Part shown: one piece after another, positions 43,542-51,051 of the stretch
Position numbering within the stretch: position 1 is the stretch's first letter
How the letters are laid out: each line of letters begins with the position of its first letter
Assembly: GCF_902141845.1 (NCBI RefSeq)
Contig: NZ_CABFPH010000020.1
Coordinates: 1-64,000, forward strand
Origin: Methylobacterium symbioticum
GTDB taxonomy: Bacteria > Pseudomonadota > Alphaproteobacteria > Rhizobiales > Beijerinckiaceae
DNA: 64,000 nt
Direction of reading: 5' to 3'
Program-made: the position numbers and the translations under genes
The notes under the pieces: generated by a model
The model's database searches: none
What the model was told of the DNA's origin: nothing
What the model saw: only the letters and a program-made list of their open reading frames with translations

Positions 43542-45935
43542 ATGAGCGATTCCCGACTGCCCTATCTGACGGCCCTGGCGCGGAAGGCCCTCTGGCTCTC
43601 CACCTGGACCATCCACAACGCCAACCACCTGCGGGATTCCGCGGATGGGCTGAAGGTGGGCGGCCACCAGGCCTCCTCGGCCTCGCTCTGCGCGATCATG
43701 ACGGCGCTCTACGGCGCGGTGCTGCGCCCCGAGGACCGGGTCGCGGTGAAGCCGCATGCGAGCCCGATCTTCCACGCCCTGCAATACCTGTTCGGCCACC
43801 AGACCCGGGAGAAGCTCGAGACCTTCCGCGGGTTCGGGGGTGCGCAATCGTATCCGTCCCGGACCAAGGACGTGGACGATGTCGACTTCTCGACCGGCTC
43901 GGTCGGCCTCGGCGTCGCGCAGACGCTGTTCTCGTCCCTGGTGCAGGACTACGTCCGGGCCAAGGGCTGGGGCACGGCGCGGCCCGAGGGCAAGATGGTG
44001 GCGCTGATCGGCGACGCCGAGCTCGACGAGGGCAACATCTTCGAGGCCCTGCTGGAGGGCTGGAAGCACGGCCTGCGCAACACCTGGTGGGTGGTCGACT
44101 ACAACCGCCAGAGCCTCGATGCGGTGGTGCGCGAGGGGCTCTGGGCGAAGTTCGAGACGATGTTCCGCAATTTCGGCTGGGACGTGGTCGTGCTCCGGCA
44201 CGGCTCGCTGCAGCGCGCGGCCTTCGCCGAGCCCGGCGGCGGCAAGCTCAAGGACTGGATCGAGGCCTGCCCGAACCAGACCTACTCGGCGCTCGCCTTC
44301 CAGGGCGGCGCCGCGTGGCGGCGGCGGCTGACCGACGAGCTCGGCGACCAGGGCGATGTCTCGGCGCTGATCGAGCGCCGCACCGACGACGAGCTGGCCG
44401 CCCTGATGGGCAATCTCGGCGGGCACGATCTGCCGACCCTGGTCGAGGCCTTCGAGGCGGCCCGCACGCATGACCGCCCGGTCTGTTTCATCGCCTACAC
44501 GATCAAGGGCCACGGCCTGCCGCTCGCCGGCCACAAGGACAACCATGCCGGCCTGATGACCCCGGCCCAGCTCGCCCTGTTCCAGCAGGCCATGCGGGTG
44601 CGGGCCGGCCACGAATGGGAGCCGTTCGAGGGGCTCGACATCGATGCCGCCGGGATGCGGCGCTTCCTCGCCGCCGTGCCCTTCGTCCAGAAGGGGCGCC
44701 GCCGCTACGAGGCGCCCGCCGTGCCGGTGCCGGAGCGCCTCGCCGCCCCGAAACAGGCGAGCCTGTCCACCCAGGCCGGCTTCGGCCTGATCATGCACGA
44801 GATCGCCAAGGCCGACGACGAGCTGGCCCGCCGCATCGTCACGACCTCGCCGGACGTCACCGTCTCGACCAATCTCGGCGCCTGGGTGAACCGGCGGGGC
44901 CTCTTCGCCAAGGAGGAGATGGCCGACACCTTCCGCAAGGAGCGGATCCCCTCGACCTACAACTGGACCTTCGCGCCGGGCGGCCAGCATCTCGAGCTCG
45001 GCATCGCCGAATCGAACCTGTTCACCACGCTCTCGGCGCTGGGGCTCTCGCACGCGATCTTCGGCGAGCGCCTGCTGCCGGTCGGCACGCTCTACGATCC
45101 CTTCATCGAGCGCGGGCTCGATGCCCTCAACTACGCCTGCTACCAGGATGCCCGCTTCCTCCTCGTGGCGACGCCGGCCGGCGTGACGCTGGCGCCGGAG
45201 GGCGGCGCGCACCAGTCGATCAAGACGCCGCTGATCGGCATGGGGCAGGACGGGTTGTCCGCCTTCGAGCCGGCCTTCGTGGACGAGCTCGCCGTGCTGA
45301 TGCGCTTCGCCTTCGCGCATATGCAGGCGCAGGGCGCTCCCGAGCCCGACCCCGCGACCTGCCTGCCCGATGCCGCCGGCGGCTCGACCTATCTCCGGCT
45401 CTCGACGCGCAGCCTGGAGCAGCCCGCGCGCGCGATCGACGCGGCGCTCGCCGCCGACATGGTCGCGGGCGCCTACTGGCTGCGCAAGCCCGGCCCGAAT
45501 GCCGAGGTGGTGGTCGCCTATCAGGGCGCGGTGGCGCCCGAGGCGATCGCGGCTGTGGGGCTGATGGCCGAGGACCGGCGCGATGTCGGGCTCCTCGCGA
45601 TCACCTCGGCCGACCGGCTCCAGGCCGGCTGGAATGCCGCGCAAGGCTTGCGCGAGGGCGGGAACCCGGAGGCCGAGAGCCATGTCGAGCGCCTGCTCGA
45701 CGCGGTGCCCACCTCCTGCGGCCTCGTCACCGTGCTCGACGGGCATCCGGCGACGCTCGGCTGGCTCGGCTCCGTGCACGGGCACCGCACGCGGGCCCTC
45801 GGCGTCTCGCGCTTCGGCCAGACCGGCACCATCGCCGACCTCTACCGGCATTTCGGCATCGACACGCAGGGCATCGTGGCGGCGGCCCAGGCCATCGCCC
45901 CGGGCCGGCGCATCCGCCACCTCCGGCTCGCCTGA
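43542..45935 (+). CDS. Homodimeric-type 2-oxoacid dehydrogenase E1 (AceE/MdeB-like)
   Basis: Thiamine-diphosphate E1 enzyme with all transketolase-type domains in one 797-residue chain: pyrophosphate domain with GDAELDEGNIFEALLEGW and, about 30 residues on, VVDYNRQSLD (GDG-N motif), pyrimidine domain with GQHLELGIAESNLFTTLSALGL, and a C-terminal domain. It resembles AceE but is about 90 residues shorter, and no E2/E3 genes lie next to it. Together with the divergent Lrp-type gene it fits MdeB-like 2-oxobutyrate or branched 2-oxoacid decarboxylation; the substrate is not certain. The ATG of MSDSRLPYLTAL is preferred. Confidence 0.88.
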   Translation: MSDSRLPYLTALARKALWLSTWTIHNANHLRDSADGLKVGGHQASSASLCAIMTALYGAVLRPEDRVAVKPHASPIFHALQYLFGHQTREKLETFRGFGGAQSYPSRTKDVDDVDFSTGSVGLGVAQTLFSSLVQDYVRAKGWGTARPEGKMVALIGDAELDEGNIFEALLEGWKHGLRNTWWVVDYNRQSLDAVVREGLWAKFETMFRNFGWDVVVLRHGSLQRAAFAEPGGGKLKDWIEACPNQTYSALAFQGGAAWRRRLTDELGDQGDVSALIERRTDDELAALMGNLGGHDLPTLVEAFEAARTHDRPVCFIAYTIKGHGLPLAGHKDNHAGLMTPAQLALFQQAMRVRAGHEWEPFEGLDIDAAGMRRFLAAVPFVQKGRRRYEAPAVPVPERLAAPKQASLSTQAGFGLIMHEIAKADDELARRIVTTSPDVTVSTNLGAWVNRRGLFAKEEMADTFRKERIPSTYNWTFAPGGQHLELGIAESNLFTTLSALGLSHAIFGERLLPVGTLYDPFIERGLDALNYACYQDARFLLVATPAGVTLAPEGGAHQSIKTPLIGMGQDGLSAFEPAFVDELAVLMRFAFAHMQAQGAPEPDPATCLPDAAGGSTYLRLSTRSLEQPARAIDAALAADMVAGAYWLRKPGPNAEVVVAYQGAVAPEAIAAVGLMAEDRRDVGLLAITSADRLQAGWNAAQGLREGGNPEAESHVERLLDAVPTSCGLVTVLDGHPATLGWLGSVHGHRTRALGVSRFGQTGTIADLYRHFGIDTQGIVAAAQAIAPGRRIRHLRLA

Positions 45936-46036
45936 GGCCGCCGAGCGCGGCCATGTCCTTCGCTATTGCCCACCTGGCGCGGAGACCGACATAGTTCGCG
46001 GCCGGACCACCGACCGCGAACCGATCCAGGCGCCGC

Positions 46037-46498
46037 ATGGGCTACACCATAACCCCGGCGAAAGCCCTCTTCCTGATGCGGGAATCCGAGAACCACGGCG
46101 GGCATCCCTGCACCCGGCATATCGGTCTCTCGAACGACCAGCTGATGCAGCGGCTCCGGGCCGGCGACGGCGCGCGGGACGGAGGCATTCAGTATATCTC
46201 GACCTTCACCTACGAGCGCGACGCCGCCCGCGCCGCGTCGCAGGCGTTCAAGAACACCGACAAGCTCATCAGCACGCTGAACAGGAATGGAAAGGCCGAG
46301 TTCCCCGATCTCCGCGTCGATGAGGCCTTCAAGGTCCGCTTCGCCCTCGGGGGTGGCGTGCCCGAATACTACGTGAACCACGTGACCCTGGTGGTCTTCC
46401 GCACGGCCGAGCAGACGGGCGACCTGTTCTACGTGAAGACCTTCTATCCCCGTCCGCCGAACGAATTGCGGGAAGCACCTCTCCTGGGCAATACCTGA
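46037..46498 (+). CDS. Free-standing bacterial RNase A-like (CdiA-CT type) domain protein
   Basis: A 153-residue protein that I match to the bacterial RNase A-like toxin domain found at the C-termini of CDI and other polymorphic toxins. Recognisable parts are GGHPCTRHIGLSNDQLMQRL (the H-x-G then R pattern), ISTFTYERDAARAASQAF, and the terminal strand FYVKTFYPRP. His28, Arg39, Thr135 and Tyr137 have nearly the spacing of the active residues reported for the Yersinia kristensenii toxin (His175, Arg186, Thr276, Tyr278). There is no signal peptide, delivery domain or same-strand immunity gene. The ribosome site is weak. Assignment is by motif and is not database-checked. Confidence 0.7.
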   Translation: MGYTITPAKALFLMRESENHGGHPCTRHIGLSNDQLMQRLRAGDGARDGGIQYISTFTYERDAARAASQAFKNTDKLISTLNRNGKAEFPDLRVDEAFKVRFALGGGVPEYYVNHVTLVVFRTAEQTGDLFYVKTFYPRPPNELREAPLLGNT

Positions 46499-46546
46499 AC
46501 CGTTTCCCCAGGCGGTGACCGGTTCGGCGCGCGGGAACACGCACCC

Positions 46547-46828
46547 TCAGACATCGGATGAGGGGTCTCCATCCGTCTCCGGACGCGTTTCGGCCTCGAC
46601 CTCGATCTCCCGATCTGTCCGCAAGAGCCGGGCCCGCTCCGCCCGCCAATCGGCGAGCTGGCGCAGGGGGAGGCGCGCCTCGACCACGCGGTCCTCGTCG
46701 AGGAGGCCCTGCACCACCTCCGTGGTCGCCTCGGGGAAGCGGGCGCGGATCGCCGCTTCGATCCGTTCCAGGTGCCGGTCGCTCTCTGCGCCGGTCTCGA
46801 CGATGACGTGCTTCACGATGCGGATCAT
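46547..46828 (-). CDS. Unrecognised 93-residue protein, possible partner of the RNase A-like gene
   Basis: A compact charged protein, MIRIVKHVIVETGAESDRHLE followed by helix RIEAAIRARFPEAT and a DWRAERARLLRTDREIEVEAE tail that is strongly acidic at the C-terminus. It looks like a real alpha/beta fold but I know no family. It converges with the RNase A-like gene (48 bp between stops). An acidic small protein beside a toxin-type RNase could be an immunity factor, yet immunity genes are normally downstream on the same strand, so this is speculation. Confidence 0.55.
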   Translation of the reverse strand: MIRIVKHVIVETGAESDRHLERIEAAIRARFPEATTEVVQGLLDEDRVVEARLPLRQLADWRAERARLLRTDREIEVEAETRPETDGDPSSDV

Positions 46829-46882
46829 GCGGGGCTCATCGCACAGGCGCGGACCCGTGTCGCCGGGACGCTGTGTCCGCCC

Positions 46883-47101
46883 CTACCAGTCGGCCCGGGT
46901 GCGGTAGCGGTTCCCGGTCGCGTCGACCTGAAAGCCGGCCGCCGGCGGCTGGACGCGTGCCTGCGGCGGCGCGACCGGCGGCCACCACCACTCGTCCCCG
47001 GCGATCGAGACCGCGGCACCGAGGGTGAGCGCCGACCCGAGGGCGACGGCAAGCGAGGTCGGGAGCCCCGCAGGAACCGGTCTCGGGAACAGGCGTGCCA
47101 T
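46883..47101 (-). CDS. 72-residue single-pass membrane protein, unknown
   Basis: Begins MARLFPRPVPAGLPTSLAVA and continues into a hydrophobic helix (LAVALGSALTLGAAVSIAG), then a Trp- and Pro-rich periplasmic tail (DEWWWPPVAPPQARVQPPAAGF). GGAGGG lies seven bases before the ATG, supporting translation. Longer in-frame starts run antisense through His-rich coding sequence and were discarded. Divergent from the His-rich secreted protein gene. No family recognised. Confidence 0.55.
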   Translation of the reverse strand: MARLFPRPVPAGLPTSLAVALGSALTLGAAVSIAGDEWWWPPVAPPQARVQPPAAGFQVDATGNRYRTRADW

Positions 47102-47335
47102 GGACGGGCCCTCCACGGCCGCGATCGGCCGGTCCGCCGCACAGGATGCCGGGCCTGGCTTGGACGAGGCTTGCATCGGGGCCGGTGCTGCGGTCGGCGG
47201 CCCCGGCCGCCGCGCGCTGCCGGCCGTCCGGCTCCTGCCAACCCTCCGACAATCCTTGGGCAACCCTCCGGCGCTCCCCGGCGTTTCGCGCGAGCCGCGG
47301 CGCGCTGGGATGCCGCGGCGGCTGGGGATGTCCGT

Positions 47336-47719
47336 GTGATCAAGAAACTCTGTCTCGCGCTCGCCTGCCTCGGCGGCCTGTTCCTCGCCGCGCCGCAGGG
47401 CGCCTCCGCCCTTCCCGTCCCGACCGCGGCCGGGCTCGCGACGGTGCCGGATTCGAGCCTCGTCACGGTGCGCTACCGCCGGCACTGGCGCCGGCATCAC
47501 CGGCATCGCTGGCACAGGCATCACCATCACCGACGCTGGCACCATCATCGGCGGCATCGGCACTGGCATCACCGGCACCACCGCCATCACTGGCGGCATC
47601 ATCGCCCGTTGCGCTTCAGCCTGGGCCACCATCCGGGCCGCGCCCATGCGGCAGCGCCCTGGCGCGACCCGATCCGGCGGTCGAGCACATCCGGAAGCCT
47701 GACCCCGCGCCTCGATTGA
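47336..47719 (+). CDS. Secreted His/Arg/Trp-rich protein
   Basis: A 127-residue protein starting at GTG (VIKKLCLALACLGGLFLAAPQGASA) with a good Sec signal. Next is a stretch of about 45 residues (47-90) composed nearly only of His, Arg and Trp, in loose repeats of the type RRHRHWHHRHH, followed by a Pro/Arg/Ser C-terminus. The His density suggests metal binding in the periplasm or outside; low-complexity proteins of this kind are common in Methylobacterium, but I know no assigned function. GGGGA precedes the start. There is no metal transporter beside it. Confidence 0.65.
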   Translation: MIKKLCLALACLGGLFLAAPQGASALPVPTAAGLATVPDSSLVTVRYRRHWRRHHRHRWHRHHHHRRWHHHRRHRHWHHRHHRHHWRHHRPLRFSLGHHPGRAHAAAPWRDPIRRSSTSGSLTPRLD

Positions 47720-47729
47720 GGCGGCCGCG

Positions 47730-47993
47730 TCAGGGCATGGCGAGCCAGAGCGCGACGATGATCGCGAAGCCGACCGCGTTGTAGAAGGCGGCCCAGTACA
47801 GGGTCAGGCGCAGGGCCCGGTTCGGTGCCCTGGCGCTGCGCGGGACGGTGCGCGGAACCAGCCCGGCCCGCGGCAGGTCCACGGGCGTCGACGTGTCGAG
47901 CCCGGCATAGGGCGCCGAGAGGAAGCGCGTGAGGCATTCCGGGAGCGGGCGCTCGGGTACGGAACCATCCTGCATACGGTGCAGGGTGGCCAA
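47730..47993 (-). CDS. Small C-terminal-anchored membrane protein, unknown
   Basis: An 87-residue protein (81 if the second Met is used) with a polar N-terminus (PERPLPECLTRFLSAPYAGLD), a basic Pro-rich centre (RTVPRSARAPNRALR) and one terminal membrane helix (LYWAAFYNAVGFAIIVALWLAM). It is convergent with the His-rich gene and divergent from the TAXI-type gene. No family recognised. Confidence 0.55.
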   Translation of the reverse strand: MATLHRMQDGSVPERPLPECLTRFLSAPYAGLDTSTPVDLPRAGLVPRTVPRSARAPNRALRLTLYWAAFYNAVGFAIIVALWLAMP

Positions 47994-48082
47994 TCGTCAG
48001 CCGGCGCGCAAGATGGTTCCGCAGCCCTGCGCCGCCGCCGCGTCGCACAGGCCGAACACGGAAGCGTGAGGTGGGATCCGCC

Positions 48083-49039
48083 ATGCTGAGACGCCGTTCG
48101 CTGCTGGCCGCCGCGCTTCTCGCCACGCTCCCGCGGCACGCCTCCCGCGCCGCCGAATCCCAGCGCCTCGTGCTCGGCACGGCCACGCCGGGCGGCGGCT
48201 TCCCGGCCTATGGCGCGGCGCTCGCGGCGACGGTCGCCCAGGTCGATCCGGCGCTCGCTCTCGAGCTTCGCCCGACCGGGGGCTCCACCGAGAACCTCGC
48301 GCTCCTGAAGGCGGGCGCGCTCGATCTCGCCCTGGTCCAGGGCGAGTATGCCGAGGCGGCGCTGGCCGCCGACGGCGACAGGGCGGCCCTGCCGACCGTC
48401 GTGGCGCCGATCGACGCGGCGCCGGGCCTCTTCGTCGTCCCGGCCGCCAGCCCGGTCGCGCGGATCGCCGACCTGCGCGGCCGGCCGGTCGCCCTCGGCA
48501 CGCACAGTTCCGGCCTCACCGCCATGGGCCGGACGGTGCTGCGCGGCTCCGGCCTCGATCCCGAGCACGACATCCGCCCGATCCTGCTCGACCGGGCCGG
48601 CGACGGCCCCGGGATGCTGCGCGACGGCCGCGCCGCCGCGCTCTGGGGCGGCGGCGTCGGCTGGCCGGGCTTCCGGACCATGGCGGACGAGCCCGGCGGC
48701 GCCCGCTTCTTCGGCCCGGAGCCCGGGGCGATCGACGCGATCCTGGCGCTCAGCCCCTCGCTGCGGCGCATGTCCGTGCCCGCCGGCACCTTCGCGGGTC
48801 AGGCCGGGGCGATCGAGACGGTCGGCTCGTGGAGCTTCATCCTGGCCCGGCCCGGCCTCGGCCCGGAACCGGTCGCGCGCCTCCTCGGCGCGATCGACCG
48901 CGGCAAGGCCATCCTCGGCCGCCGCATCGTGCTCGGTGCGGGCAGCGATCCGCGCAACCTCGCCGGGGCCGTGCCGGCCGGCTGGCTCCATCCGGCCACC
49001 GCCGCCTTCCTGCGCGAGACGGGCCCGGCCGCGCGCTGA
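48083..49039 (+). CDS. TAXI-family TRAP-type solute-binding protein, orphan
   Basis: Periplasmic binding protein of the TAXI group that feeds TRAP transporters. The 318-residue protein opens with a signal (MLRRRSLLAAALLATLPRHA, twin-Arg-like). It has LVLGTATPGGGFPAYGAALA, ELRPTGGSTENLALLKAGALDLALVQG, GLFVVPAASPVARIADLRGRPVALGTHSSGLTAMGRTVL and GIETVG-like ETVGSWSFILARPG. No TRAP permease gene is present in the window, so either the permease is elsewhere or the protein acts otherwise. A GTG four codons upstream is a less likely start. Confidence 0.83.
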   Translation: MLRRRSLLAAALLATLPRHASRAAESQRLVLGTATPGGGFPAYGAALAATVAQVDPALALELRPTGGSTENLALLKAGALDLALVQGEYAEAALAADGDRAALPTVVAPIDAAPGLFVVPAASPVARIADLRGRPVALGTHSSGLTAMGRTVLRGSGLDPEHDIRPILLDRAGDGPGMLRDGRAAALWGGGVGWPGFRTMADEPGGARFFGPEPGAIDAILALSPSLRRMSVPAGTFAGQAGAIETVGSWSFILARPGLGPEPVARLLGAIDRGKAILGRRIVLGAGSDPRNLAGAVPAGWLHPATAAFLRETGPAAR

Positions 49040-49150
49040 GGCGGGCGTGGCCGTCGTCACGGCTGCCATGCCCTTGCCCAGGATCTCGCCCAGGATCTGT
49101 GTGAGACCTGCGAATCCCCACCGAACGGAGCCCGGACCCTGACCAGGGAA

Positions 49151-49351
49151 TTGCTTCAGCGGAGCGTGCTCGCCGCCCTGCTCTACCTCTCGATCGCCAC
49201 CGCCGTGATGGCCGTCGCCTGCGCCTTCGACTGGATGGAGCCGCTGGAGGACCAGGTGGCCGAGAGCGGTGAGGACGATCCGGCCGACGCGATGACCGCG
49301 GCCGTCTCCTCGGCTGCGCCCTCGGCGGCCTCCTGGGCTCAGACGCGATAG
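49151..49351 (+). CDS. 66-residue membrane-anchored acidic protein, unknown
   Basis: Begins with a hydrophobic segment (LLYLSIATAVMAVACAFDWMEPLEDQ) followed by an acidic, Ser/Ala-rich tail (ESGEDDPADAMT). The start may be TTG at 49151 or GTG at 49166; neither has a strong ribosome site. Pattern and coding composition look genuine, but support is modest. Confidence 0.42.
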   Translation: MLQRSVLAALLYLSIATAVMAVACAFDWMEPLEDQVAESGEDDPADAMTAAVSSAAPSAASWAQTR

Positions 49352-49393
49352 GGCGGCGTGAAGCCGCCGCCGGTTTCGCTTACAGAGTGCCGC

Positions 49394-49705
49394 ATGGACA
49401 ACGTCATCCGCCCGAATTTCGGCCGCAAGGCTCCCGTGTCGCAGCCGCCCGCCCGCGAGGACGAGCACGCGCTTCGCATGCTGGGGCAGGCCGGGGCCTA
49501 CCTCGTCGGCCTGATCGAGGACGAGACCGGGCCGGAAGGGCCGACCTTCAAGGTCGTGGTCGGGCCCAATCCCGGCGATACGGTCGAGGCCGTCGCCGTG
49601 ATGCCGGCGACGGCCGCGGGACGGGTCGATGCCGAGATGGTCGGCCTCGCCGTGCTGCGCACCCTGGAGCTCATCGCCGAGCAGGACGAGCCCGGGATCG
49701 CCTGA
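49394..49705 (+). CDS. Conserved-looking 103-residue protein, unknown
   Basis: MDNVIRPNFGRKAP opening, then ALRMLGQAGAYLVGLIEDE and TFKVVVGPNPGDTVEAVAVMPATAAGRVDAEMVGLAVLRTLELIAEQ. It alternates beta strands and helices in a plausible small globular fold with no Cys and no signal. I do not recognise a domain. It converges with the asparaginase-like gene across a hairpin repeat. Confidence 0.6.
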   Translation: MDNVIRPNFGRKAPVSQPPAREDEHALRMLGQAGAYLVGLIEDETGPEGPTFKVVVGPNPGDTVEAVAVMPATAAGRVDAEMVGLAVLRTLELIAEQDEPGIA

Positions 49706-49711
49706 GATCCG

Positions 49712-49830
49712 GGTTCCCAAAGGCCTCGGGCCTCTGGCGGGTCCGGGGCGGAGCCCTGGTCGGCGAGGCCACCCTCAGGGCGTCGCCCCGAGACTCCACC
49801 AACGGGATGATCCCTTCGGGATCCCGGGAC
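49712..49830. repeat. Degenerate GC-rich hairpin repeat between convergent genes
   Basis: Contains CCAAAGGCC/GGCCTCTGG, CGGGGCGGAGCCCTGG, and GGGATGATCCC followed by GGGATCCCGGGACCC, i.e. the same modules as the elements at 11.63, 16.74 and 33.98 kb but with more mismatches. It may terminate both neighbouring transcripts. Confidence 0.5.
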
Positions 49831-49838
49831 CCGCGCGC

Positions 49839-50840
49839 TCAGTAGGTCGCGAAGAGCGTCGCGATCTCGGCCGGATCGCGGGTGTCGGTGAGCGCCAGCG
49901 CGAGCAGGATGCGCGCCTTCTGCGGCGTCAGGTTGTCGGCGCTGAGGATGCCGATCTCGGCGAGCCGCGTCGTCTCGGGCACGACGCCGCTGCCGGCGCG
50001 GGTGGACTGCACCACCACGACGCCGGCCTTCACCGCCTCGGCCAGCGCCTCGGCCTCGGCCGGGGGCGTCATGCCGGGCGCGAGGCCCGCCGAGACGATG
50101 CCCCGCGCCCCCGCCGCCACGAAGGCCCGCACGGCGGTGCCATCCGCGTCCGCGTAGGCGTAGGAGATGTCGACCCGCGGCAGGGCGTCGCGCGTCCGGA
50201 TGTCGAAGGGGGTGCCGGGGGCATGGCGCCGCTCGGGCCGCCGGTAGTAGCGCACGTGCTCCCCGTCGACATGGCCGAGCGCGCCGAAATCCGGCGTGCG
50301 GAAGGTCTGCAGCCGCGCCACCGAGGTCTTGGTCACCTCGCGCGCCGCGTGGATCTCGTCGTTGAGCAGCACGAGCACGCCGCGCCCGCGGGAGGCGGGG
50401 GATGCCGCGGTGCGTAGCGCCGCGACCAGGTTGAGGCCCGCATCGCTCGAGAGCGCGCTCATCGGCCGCTGCGAGCCGACCAGCACCACCGGGCAGTCCA
50501 CCGTCAGCGTCAGGCCCAGGGCGTAGGCCGTCTCCTCCAGGGTGGCGGTGCCGTGGCCGATCACGATGCCGGCGAGATCCGGATGCTCCGCGACGAGCCC
50601 CTCGCAGAGCCGGACGAGCTCGCGCCAGTCGGCGAAGCCGATCCCGGGGCTCGTCACCGCCCGGAAGGGCACGGCGACGATCTCGCCGACGCTGGCCGTC
50701 TCCGGCACCCGCGCCAGGATGCCCTCGGCCGAGAGCCGCTCGCCGGTGGCCGTGTAGTCGAGGATGTCCAGGGAATCGCGCCCGAGGGAGGAGATCGTGC
50801 CGCCCGTGCCGATGAAGGCCAGCTTGGGTCGGTTCGTCAT
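49839..50840 (-). CDS. Asparaginase-family protein with altered active site
   Basis: A 333-residue homologue of bacterial type II L-asparaginase: FIGTGGTISS near residue 10 (first catalytic Thr), VLVGSQRPMSALSSDAGLNLVAA, LNDEIHAAREVTKTSV (catalytic Lys), and the C-terminal DNLTPQKARILLALALT. The second catalytic motif, normally HGTDT, reads H96-G-T-A-T100: the Asp that completes the Thr-Lys-Asp triad and contacts the substrate amino group is Ala. The SQ substrate pair is also changed (SPG). There is no signal peptide. Some amidase activity may remain, but asparagine specificity is doubtful. Confidence 0.85.
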   Translation of the reverse strand: MTNRPKLAFIGTGGTISSLGRDSLDILDYTATGERLSAEGILARVPETASVGEIVAVPFRAVTSPGIGFADWRELVRLCEGLVAEHPDLAGIVIGHGTATLEETAYALGLTLTVDCPVVLVGSQRPMSALSSDAGLNLVAALRTAASPASRGRGVLVLLNDEIHAAREVTKTSVARLQTFRTPDFGALGHVDGEHVRYYRRPERRHAPGTPFDIRTRDALPRVDISYAYADADGTAVRAFVAAGARGIVSAGLAPGMTPPAEAEALAEAVKAGVVVVQSTRAGSGVVPETTRLAEIGILSADNLTPQKARILLALALTDTRDPAEIATLFATY

Positions 50841-51051
50841 GCAATCGGTCCCGGATTGGAGGCAGAGCGCGGCACGGATCGTGCGCGTCGGCCGCGCTTG
50901 TCCCTCCAAAGCGCGGGCGGATCAACGGGCCCGATCGCGCGGGGCCGTTCGGGCGCGGCGGCGGCTACCCCCGGAGATCGGTCAAGCTTAAAGGTTGCAT
51001 AACAGCAGGTGTGCAAGACCCACCCTGCACGCAGGACAGTGCCTCGACACG

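Noticed and set aside
42657..45920. A 1087-codon open frame on the minus strand opposite the E1 gene
   Set aside because: It is antisense to a clear enzyme gene, is His/Arg/Gly-rich without any domain, and arises from GC-rich codon structure. Only its last 98 codons, with their own start and signal peptide, are kept.
46515..46907. 130-codon plus-strand frame after the RNase A-like gene as its immunity gene
   Set aside because: Ser/Arg-rich shadow of the minus-strand 93-residue gene, no ribosome site and no plausible fold.
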